From NCBI RefSeq assembly GCF_034008315.1, contig NZ_CP125377.1:1190001-1254000 (forward strand): a stretch of 64,000 nucleotides of DNA, read 5' to 3'. The translations under genes and the position numbers were made by a program. The stretch comes from Pseudomonas sp. P8_241. GTDB taxonomy: Bacteria > Pseudomonadota > Gammaproteobacteria > Pseudomonadales > Pseudomonadaceae. Below are positions 38,080-47,574 of this stretch, in pieces. The notes under the pieces are model-generated. The model did not search any database and had not been told where the DNA came from. It saw only the letters and a list, made by a program, of their open reading frames with translations. How positions within the stretch are numbered: position 1 is the stretch's first letter; every line of letters begins with the position of its first letter.

Positions 38080-39549
38080 ATGGTTCCCGTAATCGCCCTG
38101 GTGGGCCGACCGAACGTCGGCAAGTCCACCTTGTTCAACCGCCTGACCAGGACTCGTGATGCCATCGTTGGCGACTTGTCCGGTCTGACCCGTGATCGCC
38201 AATACGGTGAGGCCAAGTGGCAAGGGCGTTCCTACATTCTGGTCGACACCGGTGGTATCTCCGGTGACGAACATGGTATGGACGAAAAGATGGCCGAGCA
38301 GTCGCTGCTGGCCATCGAAGAAGCGGATGTTGTTCTGTTCCTGGTAGATGCCAAGGCCGGTTTCACCGCCGCCGACCAGATGATCGCCGAGCACTTGCGC
38401 AAACGTAACAAACGTTCCTACGTGGTTGCCAACAAGGTCGACAACATCGACCCGGAAATGGCCCGCGCCGAATTCGCTCCGTTGGGCATGGGCCACGCGA
38501 TCCCGATCGCCGGTGCCCATGGTCGTGGCATCACCCAGATGCTGGAAATCGCCCTCAGCGATTTCCCGAAAGACGAAGAAGAGCCGGAAGACGGCGAGGA
38601 AGAGATCGTTGCCGAAGGTGAGGAAGCCAAGCGCATTCCTGGCCCGAGCGAAAAAGACGGGATCAAGATCGCTATCATCGGCCGTCCGAACGTCGGCAAG
38701 TCGACCCTGGTCAACCGCATGCTCGGTGAAGACCGGGTCATCGTGTATGACCAGCCCGGCACCACCCGCGACAGTATCTACATCCCGTTTGAGCGTAACG
38801 ACGAGAAGTACACACTGATCGACACCGCCGGTGTGCGCAAGCGCGGCAAGATCCACGAAGAAGTCGAAAAATTCTCCGTGGTCAAAACCTTGCAGGCGAT
38901 CAAAGACGCCAACGTGGTGATCTTTGTGATGGACGCCCGCGAAGGCGTGGTGGATCACGACCTCAACCTGTTGGGCTTTGCCATTGAGTCGGGTCGCGCG
39001 CTGGTTATCGCGATCAACAAGTGGGACGGCATGACGCCGAGCGAGCGCGACTTCGTGAAGGTCGAGTTGCAACGTCGACTGTTCTTCGTTGACTACGCCG
39101 ATATCCACTTCATCTCGGCGCTGCACGGCACCGGCGTGGGCAACCTCTACGCCTCCGTACAGAACTCGTTCAAGTCCGCCGTTACTCGCTGGCCAACCAA
39201 CCGCCTGACCCAGATTCTGGAAGATGCGGTAGGCGAGCACGCGCCGCCGATGGTCAACAACCGCCGGATCAAGCTGCGCTACGCCCACCTGGGTGGTGCG
39301 AACCCGCCGATCATCGTGATCCACGGTAACCAGATCGAGAAAGTGCCGAAGTCGTACGTACGCTATCTGGAGAACACTTACCGCCGTGTACTGAAGCTGG
39401 TCGGCACACCGATCCGCATCGAGTTCAAGGGCGGCGAGAACCCGTACGAAGGCAACAAGAACTCGCTCACCGACCGTCAGGTCAACAAGAAGCGTCGTTT
39501 GATGTCGCACCACAAGAAAGCCGACAAGAAGCGCCGCGACAAGCGTTGA
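38080..39549 (+). CDS. der: Ribosome biogenesis GTPase Der (EngA)
   Basis: 489-residue tandem GTPase for 50S assembly. Two P-loops GRPNVGKST lie near residues 8 and 202, joined by an acidic linker, with a C-terminal KH-like domain and a basic tail. ATG 38080 has GGAGAG upstream and gives [11 protein letters not shown]; a GTG 12 nt earlier is less likely. Confidence 0.97.
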   Translation: MVPVIALVGRPNVGKSTLFNRLTRTRDAIVGDLSGLTRDRQYGEAKWQGRSYILVDTGGISGDEHGMDEKMAEQSLLAIEEADVVLFLVDAKAGFTAADQMIAEHLRKRNKRSYVVANKVDNIDPEMARAEFAPLGMGHAIPIAGAHGRGITQMLEIALSDFPKDEEEPEDGEEEIVAEGEEAKRIPGPSEKDGIKIAIIGRPNVGKSTLVNRMLGEDRVIVYDQPGTTRDSIYIPFERNDEKYTLIDTAGVRKRGKIHEEVEKFSVVKTLQAIKDANVVIFVMDAREGVVDHDLNLLGFAIESGRALVIAINKWDGMTPSERDFVKVELQRRLFFVDYADIHFISALHGTGVGNLYASVQNSFKSAVTRWPTNRLTQILEDAVGEHAPPMVNNRRIKLRYAHLGGANPPIIVIHGNQIEKVPKSYVRYLENTYRRVLKLVGTPIRIEFKGGENPYEGNKNSLTDRQVNKKRRLMSHHKKADKKRRDKR

Positions 39550-39555
39550 CGCTTG

Positions 39556-39643
39556 TGTAGGAGCCGGCTTGCTGGCGATGGCACCATGGCGGTTCATCTG
39601 AAGTACCGCAGTGATAGGATCGCCAGCAAGCCGGCTCCTACAG
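39556..39643. repeat. REPIN after der
   Basis: Inverted REP pair TGTAGGAGCCGGCTTGCTGG ... CCAGCAAGCCGGCTCCTACA. Confidence 0.9.
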
Positions 39644-39654
39644 GGGGCGGCAGT

Positions 39655-39687
39655 AAAAAGGGTACTCACCAGAGTGCCCTTTTTTTA
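39655..39687 (+). terminator. Terminator downstream of der
   Basis: Thirteen-base-pair stem AAAAAGGGTACTC/GAGTGCCCTTTTT (one mismatch) with a tetraloop, running into T-run. Confidence 0.85.
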
Positions 39688-39759
39688 TGGGCGCCGGATG
39701 GGCTATCCTCGGGCTCTCCCGTGCCGCCGTAGAGCCGGGTGTAGAGCAGGGAATCACCG

Positions 39760-40908
39760 ATGATCACCAGTAAGCTGCCGAATGTCGGCATCACTATCTT
39801 CACGCAGATGTCTCAGCTCGCGGCTCAGACCGGCGCGCTCAATTTGTCCCAGGGGTTTCCCGATTTCGATGCCCCGCAAGCCCTGTGCGATGCGGTCGGG
39901 CGGCACATCGCCAATGGCCACAACCAGTATTCTCCAATGACGGGCCTGCCGCTCCTGCGTCTGCAGATTGCGGCGAAGATTTCGCGCAGCTATGGCGTGA
40001 ATGTCGATGCAGACCATGAAGTGACGGTCACCCCCGGCGCGACCCAGGCGATCTTCTGCGCCATTCAGGCGGTTATCCACAGCGGTGACGAAGTCATCGT
40101 GTTTGACCCGGCCTACGACAGTTACGAGCCTTCGGTGGAACTGGCTGGCGGTCGTTGCGTGCATGTGCAGCTGGGTGTGAATGACTTCAGCATCGACTTC
40201 CAGAGGCTCGCCGATGCGTTGAGCCCGCGTACGCGGATGATCATCCTTAATACCCCGCACAACCCGAGTGGCGCGCTGATCAGCCGTGCCGAGCTGGATC
40301 AGTTGGCGGATTTGATCCGTGACCGCGATATCTATGTGATCAGCGACGAAGTCTACGAACACCTGGTGTACGACGGCGTACCTCATGTCAGCGTGCTGAA
40401 TCATGAAGAGCTGTATCAGCGTGCCTTTGTGGTCAGCTCGTTCGGCAAGACCTATCACGTTACGGGCTGGAAAACCGGCTACGTGATCGCACCGCCGGCG
40501 CTTACGGCAGAGCTGCGCAAGGTTCACCAATACGTGAGCTTCTGCGGTGTAACGCCGTTGCAATTCGCGCTGGCCGATTTCATGGCCTCGCACCCTGAAC
40601 ATGTGGAAGAGTTACCGGATTTCTATCAGGCCAAGCGCGATCTGTTCTGCGACTTGCTGGCACCATCGCGCTTCAGTTTTACGCGAGTCACGGGCACTTA
40701 CTTCCAGTTGGTCGACTACTCGCAGATCCGCCCGGACCTCAATGACGTCGAGATGGCGCTATGGATGACCCGCGAACACGGCGTGGCAAGCATCCCGATT
40801 TCGGTGTTCTACCAGTCGCCGCCGGTCGGCCAGCGTTTGGTGCGCCTGTGCTTCGCCAAGCGTGAGGAGACCCTGCGTGAAGCAGCGGAGAAACTATGCG
40901 TGATCTGA
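39760..40908 (+). CDS. PLP-dependent methionine/glutamine aminotransferase (YbdL-like)
   Basis: 382-residue class I aminotransferase. The PLP lysine is in SSFGKTYHVTGWK; other landmarks are NLSQGFPDFD, TPGATQAIFCAI and NTPHNPSG. Close in pattern to YbdL, which prefers methionine and aromatic amino acids with keto-acid partners. It overlaps the omega-amidase gene by 13 nt. This pairing matches the glutamine transaminase/omega-amidase module that regenerates methionine from its keto acid. Confidence 0.88.
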   Translation: MITSKLPNVGITIFTQMSQLAAQTGALNLSQGFPDFDAPQALCDAVGRHIANGHNQYSPMTGLPLLRLQIAAKISRSYGVNVDADHEVTVTPGATQAIFCAIQAVIHSGDEVIVFDPAYDSYEPSVELAGGRCVHVQLGVNDFSIDFQRLADALSPRTRMIILNTPHNPSGALISRAELDQLADLIRDRDIYVISDEVYEHLVYDGVPHVSVLNHEELYQRAFVVSSFGKTYHVTGWKTGYVIAPPALTAELRKVHQYVSFCGVTPLQFALADFMASHPEHVEELPDFYQAKRDLFCDLLAPSRFSFTRVTGTYFQLVDYSQIRPDLNDVEMALWMTREHGVASIPISVFYQSPPVGQRLVRLCFAKREETLREAAEKLCVI

Positions 40909-41687
40909 GTGCATTGCCCGATCTGAACGTGGCGCTGATCCAGACATCCCTGGCCTGGCATGACCGACAGGCGAATCTGGAACATTTCGAACCGCTGCTG
41001 GAACAGGCCCGCGATGCAGACCTGATCATCCTGCCGGAGATGTTCACCACCGGCTTCTCCATGGAGTCCGAAACCCTCGCGGAGTCGGAACACGGACCGA
41101 CCAGTAAATGGTTGCGTGCTCAGGCGGCGAAGCTGGATGCGGTGATTACCGGGAGTGTCATCGTCCAGGCCGCTGATGGCAGTCATCGCAATCGTCTGTT
41201 GTGGGCTCGGCCCGATGGCGAGGTGCTGCACTACGACAAGCGCCATCTGTTCCGCATGGCCGGTGAGCACAACCATTTCACGCCGGGTGAACGTCAGGTG
41301 CAGTTCGAGCTGAAAGGCTGGCGGGTACGGCCGTTGATTTGCTACGACTTGCGTTTCCCTGTGTGGAGTCGCGATGCCCAGGACACCGACCTGTTGCTGT
41401 ACACCGCCAATTGGCCGGGCGCGCGTCGCCAGCACTGGAACCGTTTGCTACCGGCGCGAGCGATCGAGAACCTCTGCTATGTGGCGGCGGTGAATCGCAT
41501 CGGCACCGATGGCAAAGGTTTTGCCTATACCGGTGACAGTCAGGTGCTGGACTTCCAGGGTGAGACGTTGCTCAGTGCAGGGGAGGCGGATGGAGTGTTC
41601 AAGGTGACGCTGGAAGCGGCGCAACTGGCGGCGTATCGCACGCGGTTTCCGGCGAATCTGGATGCCGATACCTTCGAGTTCACCTGA
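40896..41687 (+). CDS. Omega-amidase (YafV-like carbon-nitrogen hydrolase)
   Basis: 263-residue nitrilase-superfamily amidase. The Glu-Lys-Cys triad is seen in LPEMF (Glu about 48), YDKRHLF (Lys about 113) and LICYDLRFP (Cys about 149). Family members hydrolyse alpha-ketoglutaramate or ketosuccinamate made by transaminases, which matches the overlapping aminotransferase gene. Confidence 0.9.
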   Translation: MRDLSALPDLNVALIQTSLAWHDRQANLEHFEPLLEQARDADLIILPEMFTTGFSMESETLAESEHGPTSKWLRAQAAKLDAVITGSVIVQAADGSHRNRLLWARPDGEVLHYDKRHLFRMAGEHNHFTPGERQVQFELKGWRVRPLICYDLRFPVWSRDAQDTDLLLYTANWPGARRQHWNRLLPARAIENLCYVAAVNRIGTDGKGFAYTGDSQVLDFQGETLLSAGEADGVFKVTLEAAQLAAYRTRFPANLDADTFEFT

Positions 41688-41693
41688 TAACTC

Positions 41694-41773
41694 TGTAGGA
41701 GCTGGCTTGCCAGCGATTACGTCCTGACAGATGCATCGAGAACTCAGCATCGCCAGCAAGCCGGCTCCTACAG
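41694..41773. repeat. REPIN between omega-amidase and leuA
   Basis: Inverted pair TGTAGGAGCTGGCTTGCCAG ... CCAGCAAGCCGGCTCCTACA, slightly diverged left arm. Confidence 0.85.
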
Positions 41774-41780
41774 CAGAATG

Positions 41781-41816
41781 AAAAAAGGCCCCAGGGTTCG
41801 CACCCTGGGGCCTTTT
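41781..41816. terminator. Bidirectional terminator between convergent genes
   Basis: Fourteen-base-pair stem AAAAGGCCCCAGGG/CCCTGGGGCCTTTT with a 6-nt loop. It has T-rich ends on both strands and lies just beyond the leuA stop. Confidence 0.9.
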
Positions 41817-41832
41817 GCATTTTCGCGATGGC

Positions 41833-43512
41833 TTACGCCGCTTTCGCTTCCGGCTGGCTCAGCGAACGGTTCAGCGCGCTGAACAGCGCCTTGAAGCTGG
41901 CCGTGGTGATGTTTTCATCGATCCCCACGCCGTGCACCGCACGTTCACCGTTCACACGCAGTTCAATGTAGGCCGCTGCCTTGGCATTGGTGCCTGCGCC
42001 GATGGCGTGTTCGTTGTAATCCATGATTTCGACCGGGATCGGCAAACCGGCCACCAGTGCTTCCAGGGCGCCGTTGCCCTTGCCGCGCCAGTGCAGGTTG
42101 GTTTCGCCCTGACCTTTGCTGGCCACTTCCACTTCGACGGCGCTGTTGCCGTTTTCTTCCTGCAGGCGATGGCTGACCAGGGCGTACGGGGTGTTGGCTT
42201 GCAGGTACTCGCTGATCAACAGCGAGTGGATCTGCTTGGCGGTCATCTCCAGGCCCAGGCGATCGGTTTCACGCTGCACGACCTGGCTGAACTCGATCTG
42301 CATGCGACGCGGCAAGCTGATGCCGTATTCCTGTTCCAGCAGGTAGGCGATACCCCCCTTGCCTGACTGGCTGTTGACTCGGATGACCGCCTCGTAGCTG
42401 CGGCCGATGTCGGCCGGGTCGATCGGCAGGTACGGCACTTCCCACAATGCATCGGATTTCTGCTGGGCAAAGCCCTTGCGGATTGCATCCTGGTGCGAGC
42501 CGGAGAAAGCGGTGTGCACCAGGTCGCCGACATACGGGTGACGCGGGTGTACCTGAATCTGGTTGCACTCTTCGACGACTTTGCGCACGCCGTCGATGTC
42601 GGAGAAGTCCAACTGAGGGTCCAGGCCCTGGGTGTACATGTTCAGGGCCACGGTCACGAGGTCGACGTTACCGGTACGCTCGCCGTTGCCGAACAGGCAG
42701 CCTTCGACACGGTCGGCACCGGCCATCAGGCCCAATTCGGTGGCCGCAACGCCAGTACCACGGTCGTTGTGGGTGTGCAGGCTGATGATCACGCTGTCAC
42801 GACGGTTGATGTGACGGCCGAACCATTCGATCTGGTCGGCATAGATGTTCGGGGTCGCGCATTCGACGGTGGCCGGCAGATTGAGGATCATCTTGTGCTC
42901 GGGCGTCGGGTTCCAGACTTCGATCACCGCGTCGCAGACTTCCTTGGCGAACTCCAGTTCGGTGGCGCTGAAGGTTTCCGGCGAGTATTCGAAAGTCCAC
43001 TGGGTGTCCGGCTGCATGGCCGCGTACTTGACGAACAGCTTGGCCGCGCTGACGGCGATTTCCTTGATCCCGTCCTTGTCCTGGTTGAAGACAATGCGGC
43101 GGAACGAAGGAGAGGTCGCGTTGTAGAGGTGAACGATGGCTTTCTTCGCGCCACGCAAGGATTCAAAGGTGCGCTCGATCAGGTCTTCACGGCCCTGGGT
43201 CAGCACCTGGATGGTGGTGTCGTCCGGGATGTGGTTGCCTTCGATCAGGGTGCGAACGAAGTCGAAGTCGGTTTGCGATGCGGCCGGGAACGACGCTTCG
43301 ATTTCCTTCACGCCGACCTGCACCAGGGTTTTCCAGAAGCGCAGCTTCTTGACGGCGTCCATCGGTTCGATCAGCGACTGGTTGCCGTCGCGCAGGTCGG
43401 AACTGCACCAGATTGGCGCGGCAGTGATGGTTTTCGATGGCCAGGTGCGGTCCGGAATGTCGATGGTCGGGAACGCGCGGTATTTCGAAGACGGGTCTTT
43501 GAGCATGCTCAT
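41833..43512 (-). CDS. leuA: 2-isopropylmalate synthase
   Basis: 559-residue first enzyme of leucine synthesis, condensing acetyl-CoA with 2-ketoisovalerate. The catalytic DLRDGNQ motif lies near residue 40, the metal-binding HTHND around residue 245, and the C-terminal LeuA regulatory domain for leucine feedback after about residue 435. It is the longer form typical of pseudomonads. A possible Leu-containing leader peptide precedes it at 43603-43680. Confidence 0.97.
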   Translation of the reverse strand: MSMLKDPSSKYRAFPTIDIPDRTWPSKTITAAPIWCSSDLRDGNQSLIEPMDAVKKLRFWKTLVQVGVKEIEASFPAASQTDFDFVRTLIEGNHIPDDTTIQVLTQGREDLIERTFESLRGAKKAIVHLYNATSPSFRRIVFNQDKDGIKEIAVSAAKLFVKYAAMQPDTQWTFEYSPETFSATELEFAKEVCDAVIEVWNPTPEHKMILNLPATVECATPNIYADQIEWFGRHINRRDSVIISLHTHNDRGTGVAATELGLMAGADRVEGCLFGNGERTGNVDLVTVALNMYTQGLDPQLDFSDIDGVRKVVEECNQIQVHPRHPYVGDLVHTAFSGSHQDAIRKGFAQQKSDALWEVPYLPIDPADIGRSYEAVIRVNSQSGKGGIAYLLEQEYGISLPRRMQIEFSQVVQRETDRLGLEMTAKQIHSLLISEYLQANTPYALVSHRLQEENGNSAVEVEVASKGQGETNLHWRGKGNGALEALVAGLPIPVEIMDYNEHAIGAGTNAKAAAYIELRVNGERAVHGVGIDENITTASFKALFSALNRSLSQPEAKAA

Positions 43513-43899
43513 CTGGAAATCCTTATTGTGTGGGCCGAAAAAAGGCGGCCTGCCGGTGGATCAAAAGTTCTTGGAGTACTGCTTGGTACGAGGCACCACG
43601 ATTCAGCCCGGCAGTCGTGCGCTGACGAGGCACAGGCTGCGGTGCTGGCGAAGCTGAATGAGGGTGTGCGAGGTTTTCATGCCTTCAACCCTAACCTTGG
43701 GGGGGAAGGATGGCAAGCAGTCGAAAAAAATTGAGAGGAATCCTCTTGGTTGTGTATTTGCCGAGATTTTATTGCTGTTTTTTGCATAAATATTTGACTT
43801 GTTTGCGCATGCTTCGAGCGATGCGCAATCGAAGGGTTTGGCGCTGCGGACTGATACCGGGACTATTCTTAAAGCCTGAGTGGCAAGCAGGAGTCGCTG
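43513..43899. other. Intergenic region between leuA and a divergent hypothetical gene
   Basis: 387 nt. It contains the candidate leuA leader peptide (43603-43680, minus), a poly-T/A-rich stretch around 43740-43800 that may hold promoters, and an inverted repeat TTGCGCAT/ATGCGCAA at 43803-43810 / 43821-43828. No confident -35/-10 pair is visible. Confidence 0.5.
43603..43680 (-). CDS. Possible leuA leader peptide
   Basis: 25-codon frame starting MKTSHTLIQLRQH with five leucine codons, ending about 90 nt before leuA. GAAGG precedes the ATG. A short Leu-containing peptide in this position is the usual layout for transcription attenuation of leu operons, but I could not define a clear terminator/antiterminator pair. 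Confidence 0.45.
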   Translation of the reverse strand: MKTSHTLIQLRQHRSLCLVSARLPG

Positions 43900-44256
43900 A
43901 TGAACGAGTCCGATTGGAAACGATATTGCGAGTTGCGACCGGTAGCCCATGAGCGGATGTGCATCCGCATCATGACCGACGTCGAAAAGATCGTGCTGGA
44001 CAGGAGCATTGCGCCCTACGAGCGGATCGAAACCAGCGAAGAGCTGTTGAAGGCCGGGCAGAAGGAGCTGTATTGGGCGTTTGGCGTCTTTCGGTTTTCA
44101 CGCCATGAAGCGCGTTCGCATCTGCTTGGGCTGTGTGCGCGGGAGTTGATCACGGCGCAGGAGTTGAGCGGTTTCTCGCAGGAGACCCAGGAATGGGTCA
44201 GGCACTGCCTGGCGGACCGGGAGGTTCACGGGATTGAGGATCTGGACGCTGAGTAG
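43900..44256 (+). CDS. Hypothetical protein, 118 residues
   Basis: Small soluble, helical, charged protein starting MNESDWKRYCELRPVAHERM. I do not recognise a family beyond conserved Pseudomonas hypotheticals. AGGAG lies upstream of the ATG. Divergent from leuA; followed by a REP-like inverted repeat. No membrane segment or signal peptide. Confidence 0.75.
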   Translation: MNESDWKRYCELRPVAHERMCIRIMTDVEKIVLDRSIAPYERIETSEELLKAGQKELYWAFGVFRFSRHEARSHLLGLCARELITAQELSGFSQETQEWVRHCLADREVHGIEDLDAE

Positions 44257-44262
44257 GGCCCT

Positions 44263-44329
44263 AAAAGATCGCAGCTCCTGCAGGGTATGCATCCATCCCT
44301 GTAGGAGCTGGCGCAGGCTGCGATCTTTT
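44263..44329. repeat. REP-type inverted repeat (GATCGCAGC subfamily)
   Basis: AAAAGATCGCAGCTCCTGCA at left and its inverted match TGCGATCTTTT at right with an internal TGTAGGAGCTG; same subfamily as 29981-30083. It lies between convergent genes and its arms end in T-runs, so it may also terminate transcription. Confidence 0.78.
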
Positions 44330-44337
44330 GATCTTCC

Positions 44338-45159
44338 TTAAGGCTGGAATGCCCCAATAAAAATCGCCGGATCCACCCGCGCATCATTCAAGCTGATATT
44401 CCAATGCATATGCGGCCCGGTCGCCCGCCCAGTCGCTCCGACCTTGCCGACCACGCCGCCGCGAGCCAGTTGCTGGCCGACTTTCACATCGATCTTCGAC
44501 ATATGGCAGAACATGCTGATGAAGCCCTGGCCGTGGTCGACGAACACCGTGTTGCCGTTGAAGAAGTAATTGCCGATGAGAATCACCTTGCCTGCGGCCG
44601 GCGTCTTGATGGGTGTCCCGGCGCCCACTGCGAAATCCAGGCCTGAGTGAGGATTACGCTCTTCACCGTTGAAGAAGCGGCGCACACCGAACTTGCTCGA
44701 CAGCGGCCCGTTGACCGGTTTATCCAGCAGAAGATTGCTCGGCGTGTTCGGGCTGAACGTACGGTAAGCGGTGATTTGCTCGGCGAGTTCACGCTCGATT
44801 CGCTTGAGGTTCTCCGGGTCCGGATTGACCTGTTGCGTGTTCTTCAGCGTGATGCGCTGCTCCGGGTACTTCTTGTTGCCAACGGTGAAACCCAGATTGC
44901 GACCGCCACTGCTAATGGACTGGGCACCCGGTTTCACCGTCAGCGGCACGCCGACAATGGCCAGCCAGTTGTTCTGTTCCTTGACCACCAATACGGGTTT
45001 GCCCTGATAGCTGGCTTTCGGCGCCTGTGCCGAAGCGCCCAGGTCGACCACGGCCACACCGCCCGGCACCGGTTTGTTCAGCAGGCGGGTGATGTAACTG
45101 TCGGCATGGGCGTCGAGGGTCAGGCACAGCAACAGCAGTGGAGCAAAAAAACGTGGCAT
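44338..45159 (-). CDS. M23-family (LytM) peptidoglycan peptidase
   Basis: 273-residue exported metallopeptidase. It has a signal peptide ending at AHA (residue 19) and the zinc motif HSGLDF with the downstream HMHW. It belongs to the DD-endopeptidase group that cuts peptide crosslinks during cell-wall growth, or is a degenerate regulator of amidases. All expected zinc ligands appear present, favouring an active enzyme. Starts 3 nt after the xseA stop, so probably co-transcribed. Confidence 0.9.
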   Translation of the reverse strand: MPRFFAPLLLLCLTLDAHADSYITRLLNKPVPGGVAVVDLGASAQAPKASYQGKPVLVVKEQNNWLAIVGVPLTVKPGAQSISSGGRNLGFTVGNKKYPEQRITLKNTQQVNPDPENLKRIERELAEQITAYRTFSPNTPSNLLLDKPVNGPLSSKFGVRRFFNGEERNPHSGLDFAVGAGTPIKTPAAGKVILIGNYFFNGNTVFVDHGQGFISMFCHMSKIDVKVGQQLARGGVVGKVGATGRATGPHMHWNISLNDARVDPAIFIGAFQP

Positions 45160-45162
45160 GGA

Positions 45163-46542
45163 TCAGTCCAGTAGAGAAAGGGTGACAGGCGTCAGGTGAT
45201 TGTCTTCGACCCGGACTCGCAGTTCGCCTTCGCCCAGTTTGGCTGTCAGGCGCTGACCGGTTTGGGTTTGCCCGGCGCTGCGGATCGCTTTGCCGCGTTC
45301 ATCCAGCAGAATGCTATAGCCACGGCCGAGGGTTGCCAGTGGGCTGACCACATGCAGCGTCTGCATCTGGCTGTGCAACTGCAGGCGCCGGTTCTTCAGC
45401 CCTTCGCGGATGGCGCGGGGCAGGCGTTCGGCGAGGCTGTCGAGGCGTTGGCGCAGCATCGCCAGTTGCCGGCCGGGGTGTTGCCCGGCCAGACGAGTCT
45501 CCAGGCGGATCAACCGCTCGCGACGGGTATTGAGGCTGCGCTCGAACGCGCGGCGCATGCGCATGTCCAGGTCATCCAGGCGTTGCGCTTGCTGGCGCAG
45601 ACGCTCGCCGGGATGACGTAGACGACGGGAGATGCCTTCCAGTCGCAGCCGGTCGCGCATCAGGCGATCGCGCATGCGCATCACCAAGCGGCGGTGCAGG
45701 CTTTCGACCCGGCGCACCAGATCACTGGAATCCGGTGCCAGCAGTTCAGCGGCAGCGGAGGGCGTCGGAGCGCGAACGTCGGCGACGAAGTCACTGATCG
45801 ATACGTCGGTTTCATGGCCGACGGCGCTGACGATGGGCGTCACGCAGGCGTCGACGGCGCGGGCAACCGCCTCTTCGTTGAAACACCAGAGATCTTCCAG
45901 CGAGCCACCGCCACGGGCCAGGATCAACGCATCGAAGCCACGGGCGTCCGCCAGCTTGAGCGCACGGACAATCTGCGCAGTGGCTTCGCGGCCCTGTACG
46001 GCGGTGGGGATCAGCGTCAGCTGAATCTGCGGTGCTCGGCGGCGGAACACGCTGATGATGTCGCGGATCACCGCGCCGGTGGGCGAGCTGATGATGCCGA
46101 TGCGTTGTGGATGCGCCGGCAGCGGCACTTTGCGCTCGGCGCTGAACATTCCTTCGGCGCTGAGTTTTTCCTTGAGCGCATCGAAAGCCAGGCGCAAGGC
46201 GCCATCGCCGGCCGGCTCCACGGTGTCGAGGATCAACTGATAATCGCCGCGTCCTTCGAACAACGAGACTTTGCCTCGGACCTTGACCGCCAGGCCATCC
46301 TTCAAGGCCTGACGCACGCGTGCGGCGTTCTGCCGAAACAGTGCACAACGCACCTGGGCGCCGCTGTCCTTGAGGGTGAAATACACGTGGCCGGACGCCG
46401 GGCGGGCGAGGTTGGAAATTTCGCCTTCGACCCAGATGTTGCTGAAGACGTCTTCGAGCAACACCCGTGCGCGGCCGTTGAGCTGGCTGACGGTCAGGAC
46501 TTCGCGGTCCAGGCCGAGTCTTGCAAAGGGATCTTTAATCAT
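45163..46542 (-). CDS. xseA: Exodeoxyribonuclease VII large subunit
   Basis: 459-residue nuclease subunit. It has an N-terminal OB-fold (LTVSQLNGRARVLLEDVFSNIWVEGEISN), a catalytic core including ISSPTGAVIRDI and ARGGGSLEDLWCFNEE, and a long C-terminal coiled coil. The start at 46542 (MIKDPFARLGLDREVL) matches relatives; nine extra upstream residues are possible. Confidence 0.95.
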   Translation of the reverse strand: MIKDPFARLGLDREVLTVSQLNGRARVLLEDVFSNIWVEGEISNLARPASGHVYFTLKDSGAQVRCALFRQNAARVRQALKDGLAVKVRGKVSLFEGRGDYQLILDTVEPAGDGALRLAFDALKEKLSAEGMFSAERKVPLPAHPQRIGIISSPTGAVIRDIISVFRRRAPQIQLTLIPTAVQGREATAQIVRALKLADARGFDALILARGGGSLEDLWCFNEEAVARAVDACVTPIVSAVGHETDVSISDFVADVRAPTPSAAAELLAPDSSDLVRRVESLHRRLVMRMRDRLMRDRLRLEGISRRLRHPGERLRQQAQRLDDLDMRMRRAFERSLNTRRERLIRLETRLAGQHPGRQLAMLRQRLDSLAERLPRAIREGLKNRRLQLHSQMQTLHVVSPLATLGRGYSILLDERGKAIRSAGQTQTGQRLTAKLGEGELRVRVEDNHLTPVTLSLLD

Positions 46543-46584
46543 GGGGCGCAGTTTAAAGGCATTTTCCAAGTGAATGCACGATCC

Positions 46585-47475
46585 CTATATCACCAAATGA
46601 TCGATGAACTGTTGAACCAGCGTCGTTGGGTGTTTGCGGTATGCCAAGGCGACGCTGCTATGGCTGTCGGGGTCTGCCAATGGCAGAAAATGGACGTCGG
46701 GTGACGCAATGTCCTGCATCGATTCCGGCAAAAGGGCGATACCAAATCCCGCCTGGATTAATTGCAGTTGCGTGGTTTTACGCGACATCACCCGAGCTGC
46801 TTTGGGAAAGAAGCCCTGGCGCATGCACAACTGCGCAGACAGGTAGCTAAGCCCTCCTCGTTGGGGGTGAGGGATGGAAATAAACGCTTCTTCACGCAAC
46901 TGTCCCAGGTTGATTGGCTGCCCGGGTATGTCCCCGGCCAACCAGTGATCGGGCGGAACTGCCACCAGCAAAGGTTCATCGTAAAGCACCTCTATCTGTA
47001 TCCCTTCGCACTGGCGGAGCACTGGCAAACGCAATAGACCGACATCCAGTCGACCGTCTGCCAATTCTTGCAGCTGCGCTTCGGAAGACAACTGGGCGAT
47101 GTCCATGGATACACCGGGATGATGTTCAAGATAATCGCTGACACTGCGTAGCAGTCGGCCGCTCATGGGCACCGTGCTGGAATGACTCAGGCGTAAGGTA
47201 CCGGTTTGGCCACTACCGATCTTGGTGGCCATTTCGCTGGCCTTGATCAGTTCGCTCAACAGATTTTTGGCTCGTGGTAAAAAAGCTTCCCCCGCAGGTG
47301 TGAGCTGGGGCCTGCGTGCAGTACGTTCAAAGAGCGGGGTTTTCAGGTGCGCTTCCATGTCCTTGATTTGTCGACTCAGCGCCGACTGGGCGATGAACAG
47401 GCGCTCGGCTGCAGCCCCAAAACTGCCGCACTCAGCGATTTCTACGAAGTAACGCAGTTGCCGGATTGAAAGCAT
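46585..47475 (-). CDS. LysR-family transcriptional regulator
   Basis: 296-residue regulator with an N-terminal winged helix (MLSIRQLRYFVEIAECGSFGAAAERLFIAQSALSRQI) and a C-terminal effector-binding domain. It diverges from the TSUP transporter gene, the usual arrangement for a regulator and its target. The start at 47475 directly follows a perfect 12-bp palindrome, AAGGCATGCCTT (47476-47487). Effector unknown. Confidence 0.92.
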   Translation of the reverse strand: MLSIRQLRYFVEIAECGSFGAAAERLFIAQSALSRQIKDMEAHLKTPLFERTARRPQLTPAGEAFLPRAKNLLSELIKASEMATKIGSGQTGTLRLSHSSTVPMSGRLLRSVSDYLEHHPGVSMDIAQLSSEAQLQELADGRLDVGLLRLPVLRQCEGIQIEVLYDEPLLVAVPPDHWLAGDIPGQPINLGQLREEAFISIPHPQRGGLSYLSAQLCMRQGFFPKAARVMSRKTTQLQLIQAGFGIALLPESMQDIASPDVHFLPLADPDSHSSVALAYRKHPTTLVQQFIDHLVI

Positions 47476-47574
47476 AAGGCATGCCTTTTTGAGATTGGTA
47501 GGTGGCTTTGACGATATTAGTCGCAACCCTCGGCAATGGCTAAAGTCAGCGAACTTAAATAGAGGAACGCTGCA

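Noticed and set aside
43603..43950. A 115-codon minus-strand frame extending into the divergent gene
   Set aside because: Only the last 25 codons have a ribosome site and Leu codons; the upstream part overlaps the start of the 43900 gene and looks non-coding.
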